Below, piece after piece: positions 53,131-62,050 of a DNA stretch of 64,000 nucleotides. Both the position numbers and the translations under genes were made by a program. The stretch lies in the NCBI RefSeq assembly GCF_900112645.1, contig NZ_FOMO01000010.1, positions 1 to 64,000 of the forward strand, read 5' to 3'. The notes below the pieces were generated by a model, which had not been told where the DNA came from, searched no databases, and saw nothing but the letters and a program-made list of their open reading frames with translations. The number at the start of each line of letters is the position of its first letter. Position 1 is the first letter of the stretch. The DNA is from Phytopseudomonas straminea. Its GTDB lineage: Bacteria; Pseudomonadota; Gammaproteobacteria; Pseudomonadales; Pseudomonadaceae.

Positions 53131-53265
53131 TCTGTACGAAAAGTCTCCGAGCGAAGGTCAGGCGAGGCAAAAATCGGTGAGGACGCGGAGTTTACGAGCT
53201 GTAAATGAGCAGTCCGAACCGATTTTTAACGAAGCATCACCGAGCGCAGGTACTTTTCGTACAGA
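53131..53265. mobile_element. 135-bp palindromic MITE-like element
   Basis: Terminal inverted repeats TCTGTACGAAAAGT (53131-53144) and its complement (53252-53265) enclose a second arm pair AAAAATCGGT (53169-53178) and ACCGATTTTT (53218-53227), and a central TTTAC-GAGCT-GTAAA. No coding capacity. The size and nested symmetry suggest a non-autonomous transposable element or extragenic palindrome; it lies 3 bases past livF's stop codon. Confidence 0.6.
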
Positions 53266-53267
53266 GC

Positions 53268-54029
53268 CTAGCCGGCGAGCATTTCCTGATGCTTGCTCGC
53301 CAGCCCCAGGTAGGCCTCGATCACCCTCGGGTCGTCGGCCAGTTCGGCGGCCGGGCCCTGCATGGCGATCTGTCCGGTTTCCAGCACGTAGGCGTAGTCG
53401 GCCACGCGCAGGGCGGCGCGGGCGTTCTGCTCCACCAGGAGGATCGACACGCCCTGGCGACGCAGGTCGGCGATGATCCGGAAGATCTCCCGGGTGATCA
53501 GCGGCGCCAGGCCCAGGCTCGGTTCGTCGAGCATCAGCAGCTTGGGTTTGGCCATCAGCGCACGGCCCACGGCGAGCATTTGCCGTTCGCCACCGGACAG
53601 GGTGGCGGCCAGTTGTCCGCGGCGCTCGTGCAGGCGCGGGAACAGGCCATAGACCTCGCTCAAGGTCTTGCGCCAGTCACGGTCGCCCTGGCGTACGCGC
53701 TGGAAGGCGCCGAGCTGCAGGTTGTCCTCCACGCTCATGCTGTTGAACAGCTCGCGCTTTTCCGGCACCAGGCCCAGGCCACGGCCGACCAGCACCTCGA
53801 CTTCCGGAACGGCCTCCAGCGTGCCATCGAAGTTCACCTGTCCGCGGGAGCCGAGCACGCCCATGATCGCCGACAGCAGGGTGGTCTTGCCGGCGCCGTT
53901 GGGGCCGATCACCGTGACGATCTGGCCTTCGCCGACGCTCAGGCTGGCATTGCTCAGCGCCTCGACCTTGCCGTAGGCCACGCACAGGTCCTTCACCTCG
54001 AGCAGGGTGTTACCGGGTTGGTTGCTCAT
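53268..54029 (-). CDS. branched-chain-type ABC transporter ATPase (LivF)
   Basis: 253 residues. GPNGAGKTT (Walker A), LSGGERQML (signature), LLMLDEPSLGLAP (Walker B) are standard for LivF. It starts 5 bases after the LivM-LivG fusion gene and is last in the transporter operon. Livs in aromatic-degradation clusters often import aromatic acids. Confidence 0.88.
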   Translation of the reverse strand: MSNQPGNTLLEVKDLCVAYGKVEALSNASLSVGEGQIVTVIGPNGAGKTTLLSAIMGVLGSRGQVNFDGTLEAVPEVEVLVGRGLGLVPEKRELFNSMSVEDNLQLGAFQRVRQGDRDWRKTLSEVYGLFPRLHERRGQLAATLSGGERQMLAVGRALMAKPKLLMLDEPSLGLAPLITREIFRIIADLRRQGVSILLVEQNARAALRVADYAYVLETGQIAMQGPAAELADDPRVIEAYLGLASKHQEMLAG

Positions 54030-54034
54030 CGTCT

Positions 54035-55567
54035 TCACTCCGCTCCGCCCAGGTAGGCTTCCAGTACCGCCGGGTTTTTCTGCACTTCGTCCGGCAGGCC
54101 TTCGGCGATCTTCTGGCCGAATTCCATCACCACCACGCGATCGACCAGGCCCATCACGAAGTCCATGTCGTGCTCTACCAGGAGGATCGCCATGCCTTCG
54201 CCGCGCAGCTTGCGCAGCAGGTCGGCGAGCGCCTGTTTCTCCTTGTGGCGCAAGCCGGCGGCGGGCTCGTCGAGCAGCAGCAGGCACGGGTCGGCGCACA
54301 GCGCGCGGGCGATTTCCAGGATGCGTTGCTGGCCCAGCGCCAGGCTGCCGGCTTCTTCGTAGAGGTAGTCGCCGAGGCCGACGCGCTCCAGCTGACGGCG
54401 CGCTTCACGCAGCAGTTCGGCTTCCTCGCCGCGCTCGCTGTGCAGCAGTGCCGGCACGATGCCCTTGTCGCCGCGCAGGTGGGCGCCGATGGCGACGTTC
54501 TCCAGCACGCTCATGGTTGGCAGCAGTTTCACGTGCTGGAAGGTGCGGCTCATGCCGAGGCGGGCGATGCGCCGCGAGGCGATGCCGTTGATGCGCTGGC
54601 CGAGGAACAGCACGTCGCCTTCGGTGGGGTAGTCCACTCCGGAGATCTGGTTGAACAGCGTGCTCTTGCCGGCGCCGTTGGGGCCGATCAGGGCGAGGAT
54701 TTCGCCAGCGTGGATGCTCAGGTTCATGCGGTCGTTGGCCACCAGGCCGCCGAAACGCTTGGTTACCTCGCGGGCTTCGAGAATCAGCTCGCCGCTCGCT
54801 GGTAACTGCCGCCGCGGCAACTCTGGCGGCTGTTCATCGGCCTTGGGGGCACCGCCGCCCTGGCGCCAGCGGGCTGGAGTCAGGCGTACCAGCAACGGCC
54901 ACAGGCCACCCGGCGCGCGCTGCATGAGCAGCACGATCAGCAGGCCGAAGACGATGGTTTCGTAGTTGCCCTGGCTGCCCAAAAGCATCGGCAACCAGTC
55001 CTGCAGCCACTGCTTGAGCAGGGTCAGGATGCCGGCGCCGAGCATGGCGCCCCACACGCTGCCCACGCCGCCGATCAGCGCCATGAACAGGTACTCGATG
55101 CCCATGTGCAGGCCGAACGGCGTGGGGTTCACGAAGCGCTGGTTGTGGGCGTACAGCCAGCCGGAAAGGGCGGCCAGCAGCGCCGAGATGACGAAGATCA
55201 CCATCTTGGCGCGGAAGGTATTCACGCCCATCGACTCGGCCATCACCTGGCCGCCCTTGAGCGCGCGGATCGCCCGGCCTTCACGGGAGTTGAGCAGGTT
55301 CTGCACCAGCAGCATGGCCAGCAGCAGGATCACCCAGATCAGGTAGAACATCTTCCAGCCCTTATCCAGCACCAGGCCGAACAGTGAGATGGGCGGCAGG
55401 CCGCTCATGCCGGTGTGGCCGCCAAGGCCGTCCAGGGTGCCGAACAGGTAATAGAGGGAGATGCCCCAGGCGATGGTGCCCAGCGGCAGGTAATGACCGG
55501 AGAGCTTCAGGGTCAGGGCGCCGAGCAGCAGCGCCACCGTGGCGGTCAGGGTGATGCCGCCAGCCAC
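54035..55567 (-). CDS. LivM-LivG fusion, C-terminal part (apparent frameshift upstream)
   Basis: 510 residues from a GTG at 55567. The first ~235 residues are the second half of a LivM permease (LKLSGHYLPLGTIAWG; GGVGSVWGAMLGAG), then a linker and a LivG ATPase with GPNGAGKST (Walker A), LALGQQRILEIARAL (degenerate signature typical of LivG) and LLLLDEPAAGL (Walker B). LivM should be about 350 residues; the missing N-terminus is in the -1 frame at 55546-55827, so the two pieces were probably one gene. Fused LivMG proteins are known. Confidence 0.8.
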   Translation of the reverse strand: MAGGITLTATVALLLGALTLKLSGHYLPLGTIAWGISLYYLFGTLDGLGGHTGMSGLPPISLFGLVLDKGWKMFYLIWVILLLAMLLVQNLLNSREGRAIRALKGGQVMAESMGVNTFRAKMVIFVISALLAALSGWLYAHNQRFVNPTPFGLHMGIEYLFMALIGGVGSVWGAMLGAGILTLLKQWLQDWLPMLLGSQGNYETIVFGLLIVLLMQRAPGGLWPLLVRLTPARWRQGGGAPKADEQPPELPRRQLPASGELILEAREVTKRFGGLVANDRMNLSIHAGEILALIGPNGAGKSTLFNQISGVDYPTEGDVLFLGQRINGIASRRIARLGMSRTFQHVKLLPTMSVLENVAIGAHLRGDKGIVPALLHSERGEEAELLREARRQLERVGLGDYLYEEAGSLALGQQRILEIARALCADPCLLLLDEPAAGLRHKEKQALADLLRKLRGEGMAILLVEHDMDFVMGLVDRVVVMEFGQKIAEGLPDEVQKNPAVLEAYLGGAE

Positions 55568-55827
55568 GGCGAGCCACCGGCCCAGGCCAGCCAGGCGGGT
55601 AGTTGCTCGGTGGCGGTCAGGTAGGCGCTGGTGTAGGCACCGAGGCCGACGAACGCCGCCTGGCCGAAGCTGGTCATGCCGCCGACGCCGGTGAGCAGCA
55701 CCAGGCCGAGCACAACCAGGGTGTACAGGCCGATGTAATTGAGCAGGGTGATCTGGAAGGTCGGCAGCGCCAGAGGCGCGATGCCGAGCAGCAGGACGAA
55801 GGCGAACAGCAGGGCGCGCAGGTTCAT
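55546..55827 (-). CDS. LivM N-terminal part, frameshifted
   Basis: 93 residues: MNLRALLFAF start, then helices and GGMTSFGQAAFVGLGAYTSAY, the hallmark LivM segment. It runs into a stop at 55546, while the following frame continues the same protein from about residue 88. The overlap of the frames (55546-55567) shows a single-base loss. It may be a sequencing error or a real mutation. ATG 55827 overlaps the livH stop (ATGA). Confidence 0.75.
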   Translation of the reverse strand: MNLRALLFAFVLLLGIAPLALPTFQITLLNYIGLYTLVVLGLVLLTGVGGMTSFGQAAFVGLGAYTSAYLTATEQLPAWLAWAGGSPWLAASP

Positions 55828-56861
55828 TCTTCTTCCTCCACGTGACGGCTGGTGAGCGAGCGCCAGAGCAGGAACGGAATGATCAGGGTGAACACGATCA
55901 TCTCTTTATAGGTACTGGCCCAGAACATCGAGAAGGCTTCGATCAGGCCGACCGCCAGGGCGCCGAGGGCGGCCACCGGGTAGCTGACCAGCCCGCCGAT
56001 GATGGCGCCAACGAAGCCCTTGAGGCTGATCACGAAGCCGGAGTCGAAATACAGGGTGGTGATCGGCGCGATGAGAATCCCCGACAGCGCGCCGATGAAG
56101 GTCGCCATGGCGAAAGTCGCCTTGCCCGCCAACGTCGGCGAGATGCCCATCAGCCGTGCGCCCATGCGGTTCACCGCAGTGGCCCGCAGCGCCTTGCCGT
56201 AAATGCTGCGCTCGAAGAACAGGAACAGGCCGATGATCAGCGCCAGGGACACGGCGATCACCCACAGCGTCTGGCTGTTGAGGGTCACCGGGCCAAGCTC
56301 CAGGCCGGCTTCGGAGAACGGCTGAGTCCGCGCGCCCTCCGGGCCGAACAGCAGCAGGCCGACGCCGACCATGGCCACGTGCACGGCGATGGAGACGATC
56401 AGCAGCACCAGCGGATGGGCGCCGGCCACTGGCTGGAAGAACAAGCGGTAGATCTGTGGGCCCAGCGGCACCACCAGGGCCAGGGTCAGCAGCGCCTGCA
56501 GGGCCATCGGCAGCTCGGCCAGTGGCAGATTGCGCACCAGCAGCACCATGGCCACGGCGTACAGGAGCTTCACCGGCACCCAGCGCGGCAGGCGGAAGGC
56601 GTGGCTGCTGCGCAGCGCACCGATCAGGTCGAGGCTGCAGTCGATCAGGGTCAGACCGAGCAGCAGCCACACCAGCGCGGTCGGCTGGCCGGCCTGCAGG
56701 GCGGCCATGGTCAGCGCGCCGTAGGTCACGTATTCACCCTGGGGGATCAGCAGAATCCGGGTCACGGTGAACACCAGAAGAATGGAGAGCGCCAGCAGCG
56801 CGTAGATCGCGCCATTGGTCACGCCATCCTGGCCGAGCAGCAGGGCTATCTGAAAATTCAT
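55824..56861 (-). CDS. branched-chain-type ABC transporter permease (LivH)
   Basis: 345 residues, slightly longer than the typical ~300 because of an insert around residues 85-135. NGAIYALLALSILLVFTVTRI at the N-terminus and GVGLLLFGPEGARTQPF are family-like, with several transmembrane helices and GKALRATAVNRMGARLMGI. Forms the channel with LivM. Confidence 0.86.
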   Translation of the reverse strand: MNFQIALLLGQDGVTNGAIYALLALSILLVFTVTRILLIPQGEYVTYGALTMAALQAGQPTALVWLLLGLTLIDCSLDLIGALRSSHAFRLPRWVPVKLLYAVAMVLLVRNLPLAELPMALQALLTLALVVPLGPQIYRLFFQPVAGAHPLVLLIVSIAVHVAMVGVGLLLFGPEGARTQPFSEAGLELGPVTLNSQTLWVIAVSLALIIGLFLFFERSIYGKALRATAVNRMGARLMGISPTLAGKATFAMATFIGALSGILIAPITTLYFDSGFVISLKGFVGAIIGGLVSYPVAALGALAVGLIEAFSMFWASTYKEMIVFTLIIPFLLWRSLTSRHVEEEE

Positions 56862-56949
56862 GGGGGCAACATCCTTCGCATGCAGGGCTGGGCGCGCGCG
56901 CGATGAGCCCCGACCCGCAGGCCGGGGCGCATCTGACGGCGAGCGTGTT

Positions 56950-56968
56950 ACCGGTGCCGGGCACCGGT
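56950..56968 (-). other. intercistronic hairpin after the LivK-like gene
   Basis: ACCGGTGCC and its complement GGCACCGGT around a single G, 6 bases past the binding-protein stop. It likely stabilises the binding-protein message. Confidence 0.5.
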
Positions 56969-56973
56969 CGGGG

Positions 56974-58122
56974 TTACTTGAGCAGTACCCACTTGCCGCC
57001 TTTCACGGTGATCAGCTCACGGCCGCGCACGTCGAAGCCGCTGTGATCCTCCGCGCTCATGTTGTACACGCCCTGGGTACCGGCCAGTTCGTGGGTGCTT
57101 TCCAGTGCATCGCGCAGGGCGGCGCGAAACTCCGGGGTGCCCGGCTGGCCTTTCTTCAACGCGCTGGGAATGGCGTTTTCCAGCAGCAGGCCAGCGTCAT
57201 AGACGTTGGCGCCGAAGGTCGCCGGCGCGCTGCCGTTGAGCTTGGTGTAGTCGTCGATGTACTTGCGGGCCACGGCCTTGGACGGGTGATCGTCCGGCAC
57301 TTCGTCGATCACCAGCATCAGGCTGGCAGCGAGGATGGTGCCCTCGACTTTGCGCCCGCCGAGCTGCAGGAAGGCCGGCAGCGCCGCGCCGTGAGTCTGG
57401 TAGACCTGGCCCTTGTAACCCTGATCGACCAAGGTGGTTTGCGGCATCACCGCCGAGCCGCCGGGTGCGGCGATCAGCACGGCGTCCGGGCGCTGGGAAA
57501 GCACTTTCAGGCTCTGCCCGGTCACCGAGGTGTCCTGGCGCTGGAAGCGCTCGTTGGCGACGATCTTGATGCCGTTCTTGGCGGCCAGGGCGCTCATCAC
57601 CTTGCCCCAGTTTTCGCCGTAGGGGTCGGCGGTGCCGATCATCCCCAGCGTCTTCACGCCATTCTTGACCATGTGTTCGGTCAGCGCCTCGGCGATCAGC
57701 TCATCGTTCTGGGTGGTCTTGAACACCCACTTCTTCTGCTCGTTCATCGGCAGCACCACGGCGGCGGTGCCCACCGGGGCGAGCAGCGGCGTGCCCGACT
57801 CGGCGGCGAACTGGATGACGCCCATGGCGTTGGGCGAGCCGCTCGGGCCGATGATGGCGTCGACCTTCTCCTCGTCGAGCAGCTTCTTGAAGGCCTTTAC
57901 CGTGGCGGTCGGGTCGCTGCCGTCATCGAGCGCGACGTAGCGGATGGCTTCGCCGCCGGCTTCGCTCGGCATCAGCGCGATGCTGTTCTTCTGTGGAATC
58001 CCGACCAGCGCGATGGGCCCGGTCGAGGAGCTGATAACGCCGATCTTCACGTCGGCCTGAGCCGTCATCGACGCGCAGAGCGCGCCCAGTAGCAGGGTGG
58101 ACACAGCTTTCTTGAACAGCAT
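56974..58122 (-). CDS. branched-chain-type ABC transporter substrate-binding protein (LivK-like)
   Basis: 382 residues. Signal peptide of about 23 residues (ASMTAQA boundary), then VKIGVISSSTGPIALVG and IIGPSGSPNAMGVIQFA, the type I periplasmic binding fold. First gene of the livK-H-M/G-F operon. The divergent iac operon suggests uptake of indole-3-acetate or another aromatic acid; ligand is inferred. Confidence 0.85.
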   Translation of the reverse strand: MLFKKAVSTLLLGALCASMTAQADVKIGVISSSTGPIALVGIPQKNSIALMPSEAGGEAIRYVALDDGSDPTATVKAFKKLLDEEKVDAIIGPSGSPNAMGVIQFAAESGTPLLAPVGTAAVVLPMNEQKKWVFKTTQNDELIAEALTEHMVKNGVKTLGMIGTADPYGENWGKVMSALAAKNGIKIVANERFQRQDTSVTGQSLKVLSQRPDAVLIAAPGGSAVMPQTTLVDQGYKGQVYQTHGAALPAFLQLGGRKVEGTILAASLMLVIDEVPDDHPSKAVARKYIDDYTKLNGSAPATFGANVYDAGLLLENAIPSALKKGQPGTPEFRAALRDALESTHELAGTQGVYNMSAEDHSGFDVRGRELITVKGGKWVLLK

Positions 58123-58790
58123 GTCGTACTCCGGGGTGCAGGGCTAATAACGGGCTCAACAGCCGTACCGCGGGGGTAGGGGTATCGCCTTCTCGTAATG
58201 GGCTCGGTGGTCTCACCGGCATAGCGCAACCAGTGAACAGCCGGCGGTGCAGCTGAGGGCGAAATTGCAGGTTGCATGCCAGAAATTTTCGGGTGGGGTT
58301 GGCGCGGGGGCGTTTGGCCTACAGCCAGGGCGGCCTGCAGAAGGAGGATTTGGCGTAGCCGGAAAACCTAACCGAACGCAGCAAAGCCGGGGGCTTGAGC
58401 ATCCATTTTTCGGGTCTTTTTTACATTGAAAAAATGAGATTTATTCTGTGTTTTTAGGGGCGCAAATTTTTTCTATCAGTGCCGATTTTATGATTTTTAT
58501 TTTTGATCAAAAAATAGGCAGGTAACACCGTTGGTGTTGCTGATCTTGCTCGTTTTATAAAATAAATTTCTGTTTTTAAAGGGTATTTTTCATATTTTTC
58601 AGAAAAATGTTGGTTTTCGAAGCGTTACCAAAATGCACGCACTTGGTGCTTTTTAGTGGAAAAGTGCACCAAATTACTCATCAATTAATTTTGAATATTC
58701 AATTGACAATTCACGTAATTCTGACGATTTTAGATTTACGCGAATCGGCAGCGCTGGCTGCCCGACGCAACGTTCAAGTAGGTGAGTGAC
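58123..58790. promoter_or_regulatory. AT-rich divergent promoter region between the ABC transporter and iac operons
   Basis: 668 bases without a gene; 58415-58740 is strikingly AT-rich. It contains palindromes TTTTTGATCAAAAA (58500-58513), AACACC-GTT-GGTGTT (58524-58538), TTGGTGC...GCACCAA (58643-58672) and TTGAATATTCAA (58691-58702), the last abutting a -35 TTGACA (58703-58708). The first two thirds nearer the liv gene show no clear coding signal. Confidence 0.65.
58691..58702. promoter_or_regulatory. operator-like palindrome at the iac promoter
   Basis: TTGAATATTCAA is perfect and immediately precedes a TTGACA -35 hexamer. A MarR-type regulator (the protein at 46526-47002 or similar) could bind here. 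Confidence 0.5.
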
Positions 58791-59912
58791 ATGCAGATGG
58801 TCATCGAGCACATGAAGCTGGGCGGCGCCGGACTGACGGTAATGGTCAAGGACACCATCGATATCGCCGGCTACCCGACCCGCGCCTCCAGCCGTGCCCT
58901 GCACGATGCCGCGCCGGCCGAGCAGCATGCGGCGGTGGTCGAGCGCCTGCTGGCTGGCGACTGCCAGATCCTCGGCAAGACCGTGTTGCATGAACTGGCC
59001 TACGGCACCACCGGCATCAATGCCTACGCCGGCACCGCGGAAAACCCGCGCTACCCCGGGCGCATTCCCGGGGGCTCATCCAGTGGTTCGGCCGCCGCCT
59101 TAGCTGCTGGCCTGTGTGATTTCTCCCTGGGCACCGACACCGGTGGTTCGGTACGCATTCCCGCCTGCTGCTGTGGCGTGTTCGGTTTCAAGCCGACCTT
59201 CGGCCGTATCGACCGCCGCGGCACCATGCCCGCCCAGACCAGCCTCGACTGCATCGGGCCGTTCGCCCGCAATCTGTCGACGCTGAGCCAAGCCATGGCT
59301 GTGATCGACCCGACATTCGGGCCGGCGCCCGAGCTGGGCGACATCACTATCGGCGTAATTTCCGTACAAGCTGCCAGCGACATTCAGGACACCCTCGATG
59401 CGCTGCTCGACGCCAGCGACCTGCCCCTGGGCCGCGTCGAGCTGCCCGGCCTGCAGGGCGCCTATGACGCCGGCATGGTGGTGATCAACCGGGAAACCTG
59501 GAACGCCTGCGGGCATTTGCTCGCCACCGGCCTGGTCGGCGCCGATATCGCCGGCCGTCTGGAAGCAGCCGGGCAGACCAGCGACGCCGCCCTGGCGACT
59601 GCCGAACAGGTGCGCGAGCGCTTCACCGCCGAAGTGGACGCTGCGCTGGAGCGCTTCACCGTGCTGGCGCTGCCGACCATGCCCGATTACCCGCTGCGCC
59701 TCGAAGAGGCCGCCGACACCCGCGCGGTGCTCGGCATGACCGCTTTCGTACGTCCCTTCAACCTGTCTGGCCACCCGGCCCTGAGCATTCCCTTCGAAGG
59801 GCAGGCCGGGCTGCCGGTGGGGCTGCAACTGATCGCCGCCAAGGGCGCCGACGAACTGCTGCTGGCAGTCGCTGGCGAGCTGCTGCGGCGTCTCGATTCC
59901 AACCTCCTGTGA
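58791..59912 (+). CDS. iacH: amidase IacH
   Basis: 373-residue amidase-signature protein. The Ser-cisSer-Lys triad residues are K20 (VMVKDTI), the GGSSSGS loop (Ser96-98) and S120 in GTDTGGSVR. iac operons contain an amidase of unproved necessity, possibly acting on indole-3-acetamide or a ring-opened product. ATG 58791 has AGGTGAG 5-11 bases before it; a GTG at 58782 is possible. It heads the operon. Confidence 0.82.
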   Translation: MQMVIEHMKLGGAGLTVMVKDTIDIAGYPTRASSRALHDAAPAEQHAAVVERLLAGDCQILGKTVLHELAYGTTGINAYAGTAENPRYPGRIPGGSSSGSAAALAAGLCDFSLGTDTGGSVRIPACCCGVFGFKPTFGRIDRRGTMPAQTSLDCIGPFARNLSTLSQAMAVIDPTFGPAPELGDITIGVISVQAASDIQDTLDALLDASDLPLGRVELPGLQGAYDAGMVVINRETWNACGHLLATGLVGADIAGRLEAAGQTSDAALATAEQVRERFTAEVDAALERFTVLALPTMPDYPLRLEEAADTRAVLGMTAFVRPFNLSGHPALSIPFEGQAGLPVGLQLIAAKGADELLLAVAGELLRRLDSNLL

Positions 59913-59926
59913 TCCCGGAGCCTGTC

Positions 59927-61093
59927 ATGAATTCGCTCAATCTGGCCGGCAAGCCGCCCGCCGCTCCCATTACCGACAGCCAGGCCTTCAAGGACCTGCT
60001 GGCCGATATCAAGCAGCGTGGCCGTGCCGGCGAGTTCGACCGCCTGGGCCATATCGCACCGGACGTGATCGAGTCGTTCAAGGCCGTTGGCGTGTACCGC
60101 GCCCTGGTGCCGCGTCGCTTCGGTGGCGACGAACGTTCGCCTGGCGAGTTCTGCGCCATGATCGAGGAGATCGCCAAGGCCGACGGCTCCGCCGGCTGGG
60201 TCGCCAGCTTCGGCATGAGCCCGGTCTACCTGGCCTCGCTGCCGCTGGAAACCATCGAGCAGGTGTATGCCGATGGCCCGGACGTGGTGTTCGCCGGCGG
60301 TATCTTCCCGCCACAGCCGGCTGACCCGGTGGAAGGCGGCTTCAAGGTCAACGGCCGCTGGAAGTATTCCAGCGGCTGCATGGGCGCCTCGCTGGTCGGT
60401 ATCGCCCCGAAGAACGGCGACAAGCTCGACCTGCCGCGCTTCGCGGTGATGCCGCAGAGCAAGGTGCGCATCGACCAGACCTGGGACACCGTCGGCCTGC
60501 TGGGTACCGGCAGCCACGACCTGGTGGTCGAGGACGTGGTGGTGCCCGAGGCCTGGACCTTCGTGCGCGGCGGCCCGGCCAACCTCGACGAGCCGTTCTT
60601 CCGCTACCCGTCGCTGTCGTTCGCCACCCAGGTTTTGTCCGTGGTCGGCCTGGGCGTGGCTCGCGCCGCGCTGGACGAGCTGCGTGACATGGCCGCCGGG
60701 CGCATCTCGGTGACCGGCGCACCGGCAGTAGCCGACCGTCCGCTGGCCCAGGTCGAGATCGCCAAGGCCGAGGCCGCCCTGCGCGCCGCCCGCTGCTTCT
60801 TCTACGAAGCCATCGACGATGTCTGGCAGCTGGTGCTCGCCGGCGAGCCGCTGCCGGCGGAAAAGATCAACCTGCTGCGCCTGTCCTCGACTCACGCCGT
60901 ACGCGTTGCCGCTGAAGTGGCACGCACCGCGCAGATGCTCTCGGGCATGACCGGCGTCTACAACAGCAGCCCGCTGGCGCGTTTCGTCAACGACGCCCAG
61001 GTGGTGACCCAGCATGCCTTCATGGGCGACGTCACCTACCAGAACGCCGGCGCCATCTTCTTCGGCAAGCAACCCTTGCCGGGCTACCTCTGA
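59927..61093 (+). CDS. iacA: indole-3-acetate monooxygenase IacA (acyl-CoA dehydrogenase fold)
   Basis: 388 residues. Sequence resembles flavin-dependent monooxygenases of the acyl-CoA dehydrogenase fold such as HsaA (WDTVGLLGTGSHDLVVEDVVVP, ASSGW-like AGWVASFGMSP). IacA with a separate reductase hydroxylates indole-3-acetate at position 2. ATG 59927 after GGAG; an upstream GTG at 59909 overlaps the iacH stop and is less likely. Order H-A-B-I-C-D-E matches iac clusters. Confidence 0.85.
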   Translation: MNSLNLAGKPPAAPITDSQAFKDLLADIKQRGRAGEFDRLGHIAPDVIESFKAVGVYRALVPRRFGGDERSPGEFCAMIEEIAKADGSAGWVASFGMSPVYLASLPLETIEQVYADGPDVVFAGGIFPPQPADPVEGGFKVNGRWKYSSGCMGASLVGIAPKNGDKLDLPRFAVMPQSKVRIDQTWDTVGLLGTGSHDLVVEDVVVPEAWTFVRGGPANLDEPFFRYPSLSFATQVLSVVGLGVARAALDELRDMAAGRISVTGAPAVADRPLAQVEIAKAEAALRAARCFFYEAIDDVWQLVLAGEPLPAEKINLLRLSSTHAVRVAAEVARTAQMLSGMTGVYNSSPLARFVNDAQVVTQHAFMGDVTYQNAGAIFFGKQPLPGYL

Positions 61094-61112
61094 CCTTTCC
61101 CGGAGCCAAATC

Positions 61113-61475
61113 ATGAGCGAGAAAAAACCACTGCGCGTGCTGTTCTGCATGGGCATCAACCAGAACTTCTTCGACGCCGCCCGTGACGAGCAGCTGGAAG
61201 TCTGGGCCGCATTCAGCGCCATGTGGAACGGCATCCACGACCTGCCGGGCGTGACCGTGTTCGGCAACATGGACGACGACCAGAGCATGGTCGGCCCGAG
61301 CAGCGGCTACCCCTGGACCACCTACCTGCTGGCCGACGTGCCGGACCTGGAAACCGTGCACGCCGCCTGCAACCTGTTGCGCACCACCGCCGTGGGCAGC
61401 GGCCCTTACAAGCTGTGGCGCTACGTGAAGATCGAGGCCCGTACCGGCCGCGAACTGATCATCCAGCGCGCGTGA
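61113..61475 (+). CDS. iacB: IacB small protein of indole-3-acetate degradation
   Basis: 120 residues, no recognised motif besides a dimeric alpha-beta barrel-like pattern (LRVLFCMGINQNFFDAARDEQ). Conserved member of iac operons of unsettled biochemical role. Starts 19 bases after iacA. Confidence 0.78.
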   Translation: MSEKKPLRVLFCMGINQNFFDAARDEQLEVWAAFSAMWNGIHDLPGVTVFGNMDDDQSMVGPSSGYPWTTYLLADVPDLETVHAACNLLRTTAVGSGPYKLWRYVKIEARTGRELIIQRA

Positions 61476-61480
61476 ATGCC

Positions 61481-62002
61481 ATGTCGACCATCGCCGAACT
61501 TCACGCCCGCCTCGCTCGCTTCGAAACCGAGCATGCCGTGCGCGCCTGCATGAACCGCTACATGGTGCTGTGCGACGCCCTGGATGCCAGCACGCCGCTG
61601 GACGAACTGGCCGGCCTGTTCACGCGTGAGGCCGTGTGGGAAGGCAAGGGCGCCAAGTACGCCGCGAGCTTCGGCGGCTACCGCGGCCGTGAAGCGATTC
61701 GCGCGATGTTCGCCACCTACATGAAAACTCCGACGCACTTCGCCCTCAACGTGCACTTCCTGACCAGCGAGCTGATCGAGGTGCAGGGCGAGGGCGCGAC
61801 CGGCAGCTGGGTGATGTTGCAGACCTCGACCTTCGCCAGTGGCGCTTCGCACCTGAATGCGGCGCGCCTGACCGTCCGCTTCGCCGAGGAAGAGGGGCAG
61901 TGGCGCATGGCGCATTTCCAGACCGAGAACCTGTTCAGTCGCCCTGTCAGCGCCTGGAACAGCGAGGCGCAGCTGCCGGTGCCGAACAAGGCGGCCGAAT
62001 GA
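61481..62002 (+). CDS. iacI: IacI, SnoaL/NTF2-like protein
   Basis: 173 residues of the SnoaL/NTF2-like fold (LHARLARFETEHAVRACMNRYMVLCDALDA at the start). Conserved in iac clusters, role uncertain. ATG 61481 is 5 bases after iacB's stop; an in-frame GTG at 61472 overlapping that stop is an alternative. Confidence 0.75.
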   Translation: MSTIAELHARLARFETEHAVRACMNRYMVLCDALDASTPLDELAGLFTREAVWEGKGAKYAASFGGYRGREAIRAMFATYMKTPTHFALNVHFLTSELIEVQGEGATGSWVMLQTSTFASGASHLNAARLTVRFAEEEGQWRMAHFQTENLFSRPVSAWNSEAQLPVPNKAAE

Positions 62003-62050
62003 CCCGAGACTTTTTTGCAGTCGGCCAGATAAGCCGACCAGGAGCCAACC

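Noticed and set aside
53131..53265. Full insertion sequence
   Set aside because: There is no transposase frame; only the palindromic element is present.
55546..55590. Programmed ribosomal frameshift in LivM
   Set aside because: No X-XXY-YYZ heptamer and no convincing downstream pseudoknot were seen; sequence error or mutation is simpler.
58247..58429. Small reading frame upstream of iacH
   Set aside because: No ribosome site, low-complexity Gly-rich translation and location in the divergent promoter region; not a gene.
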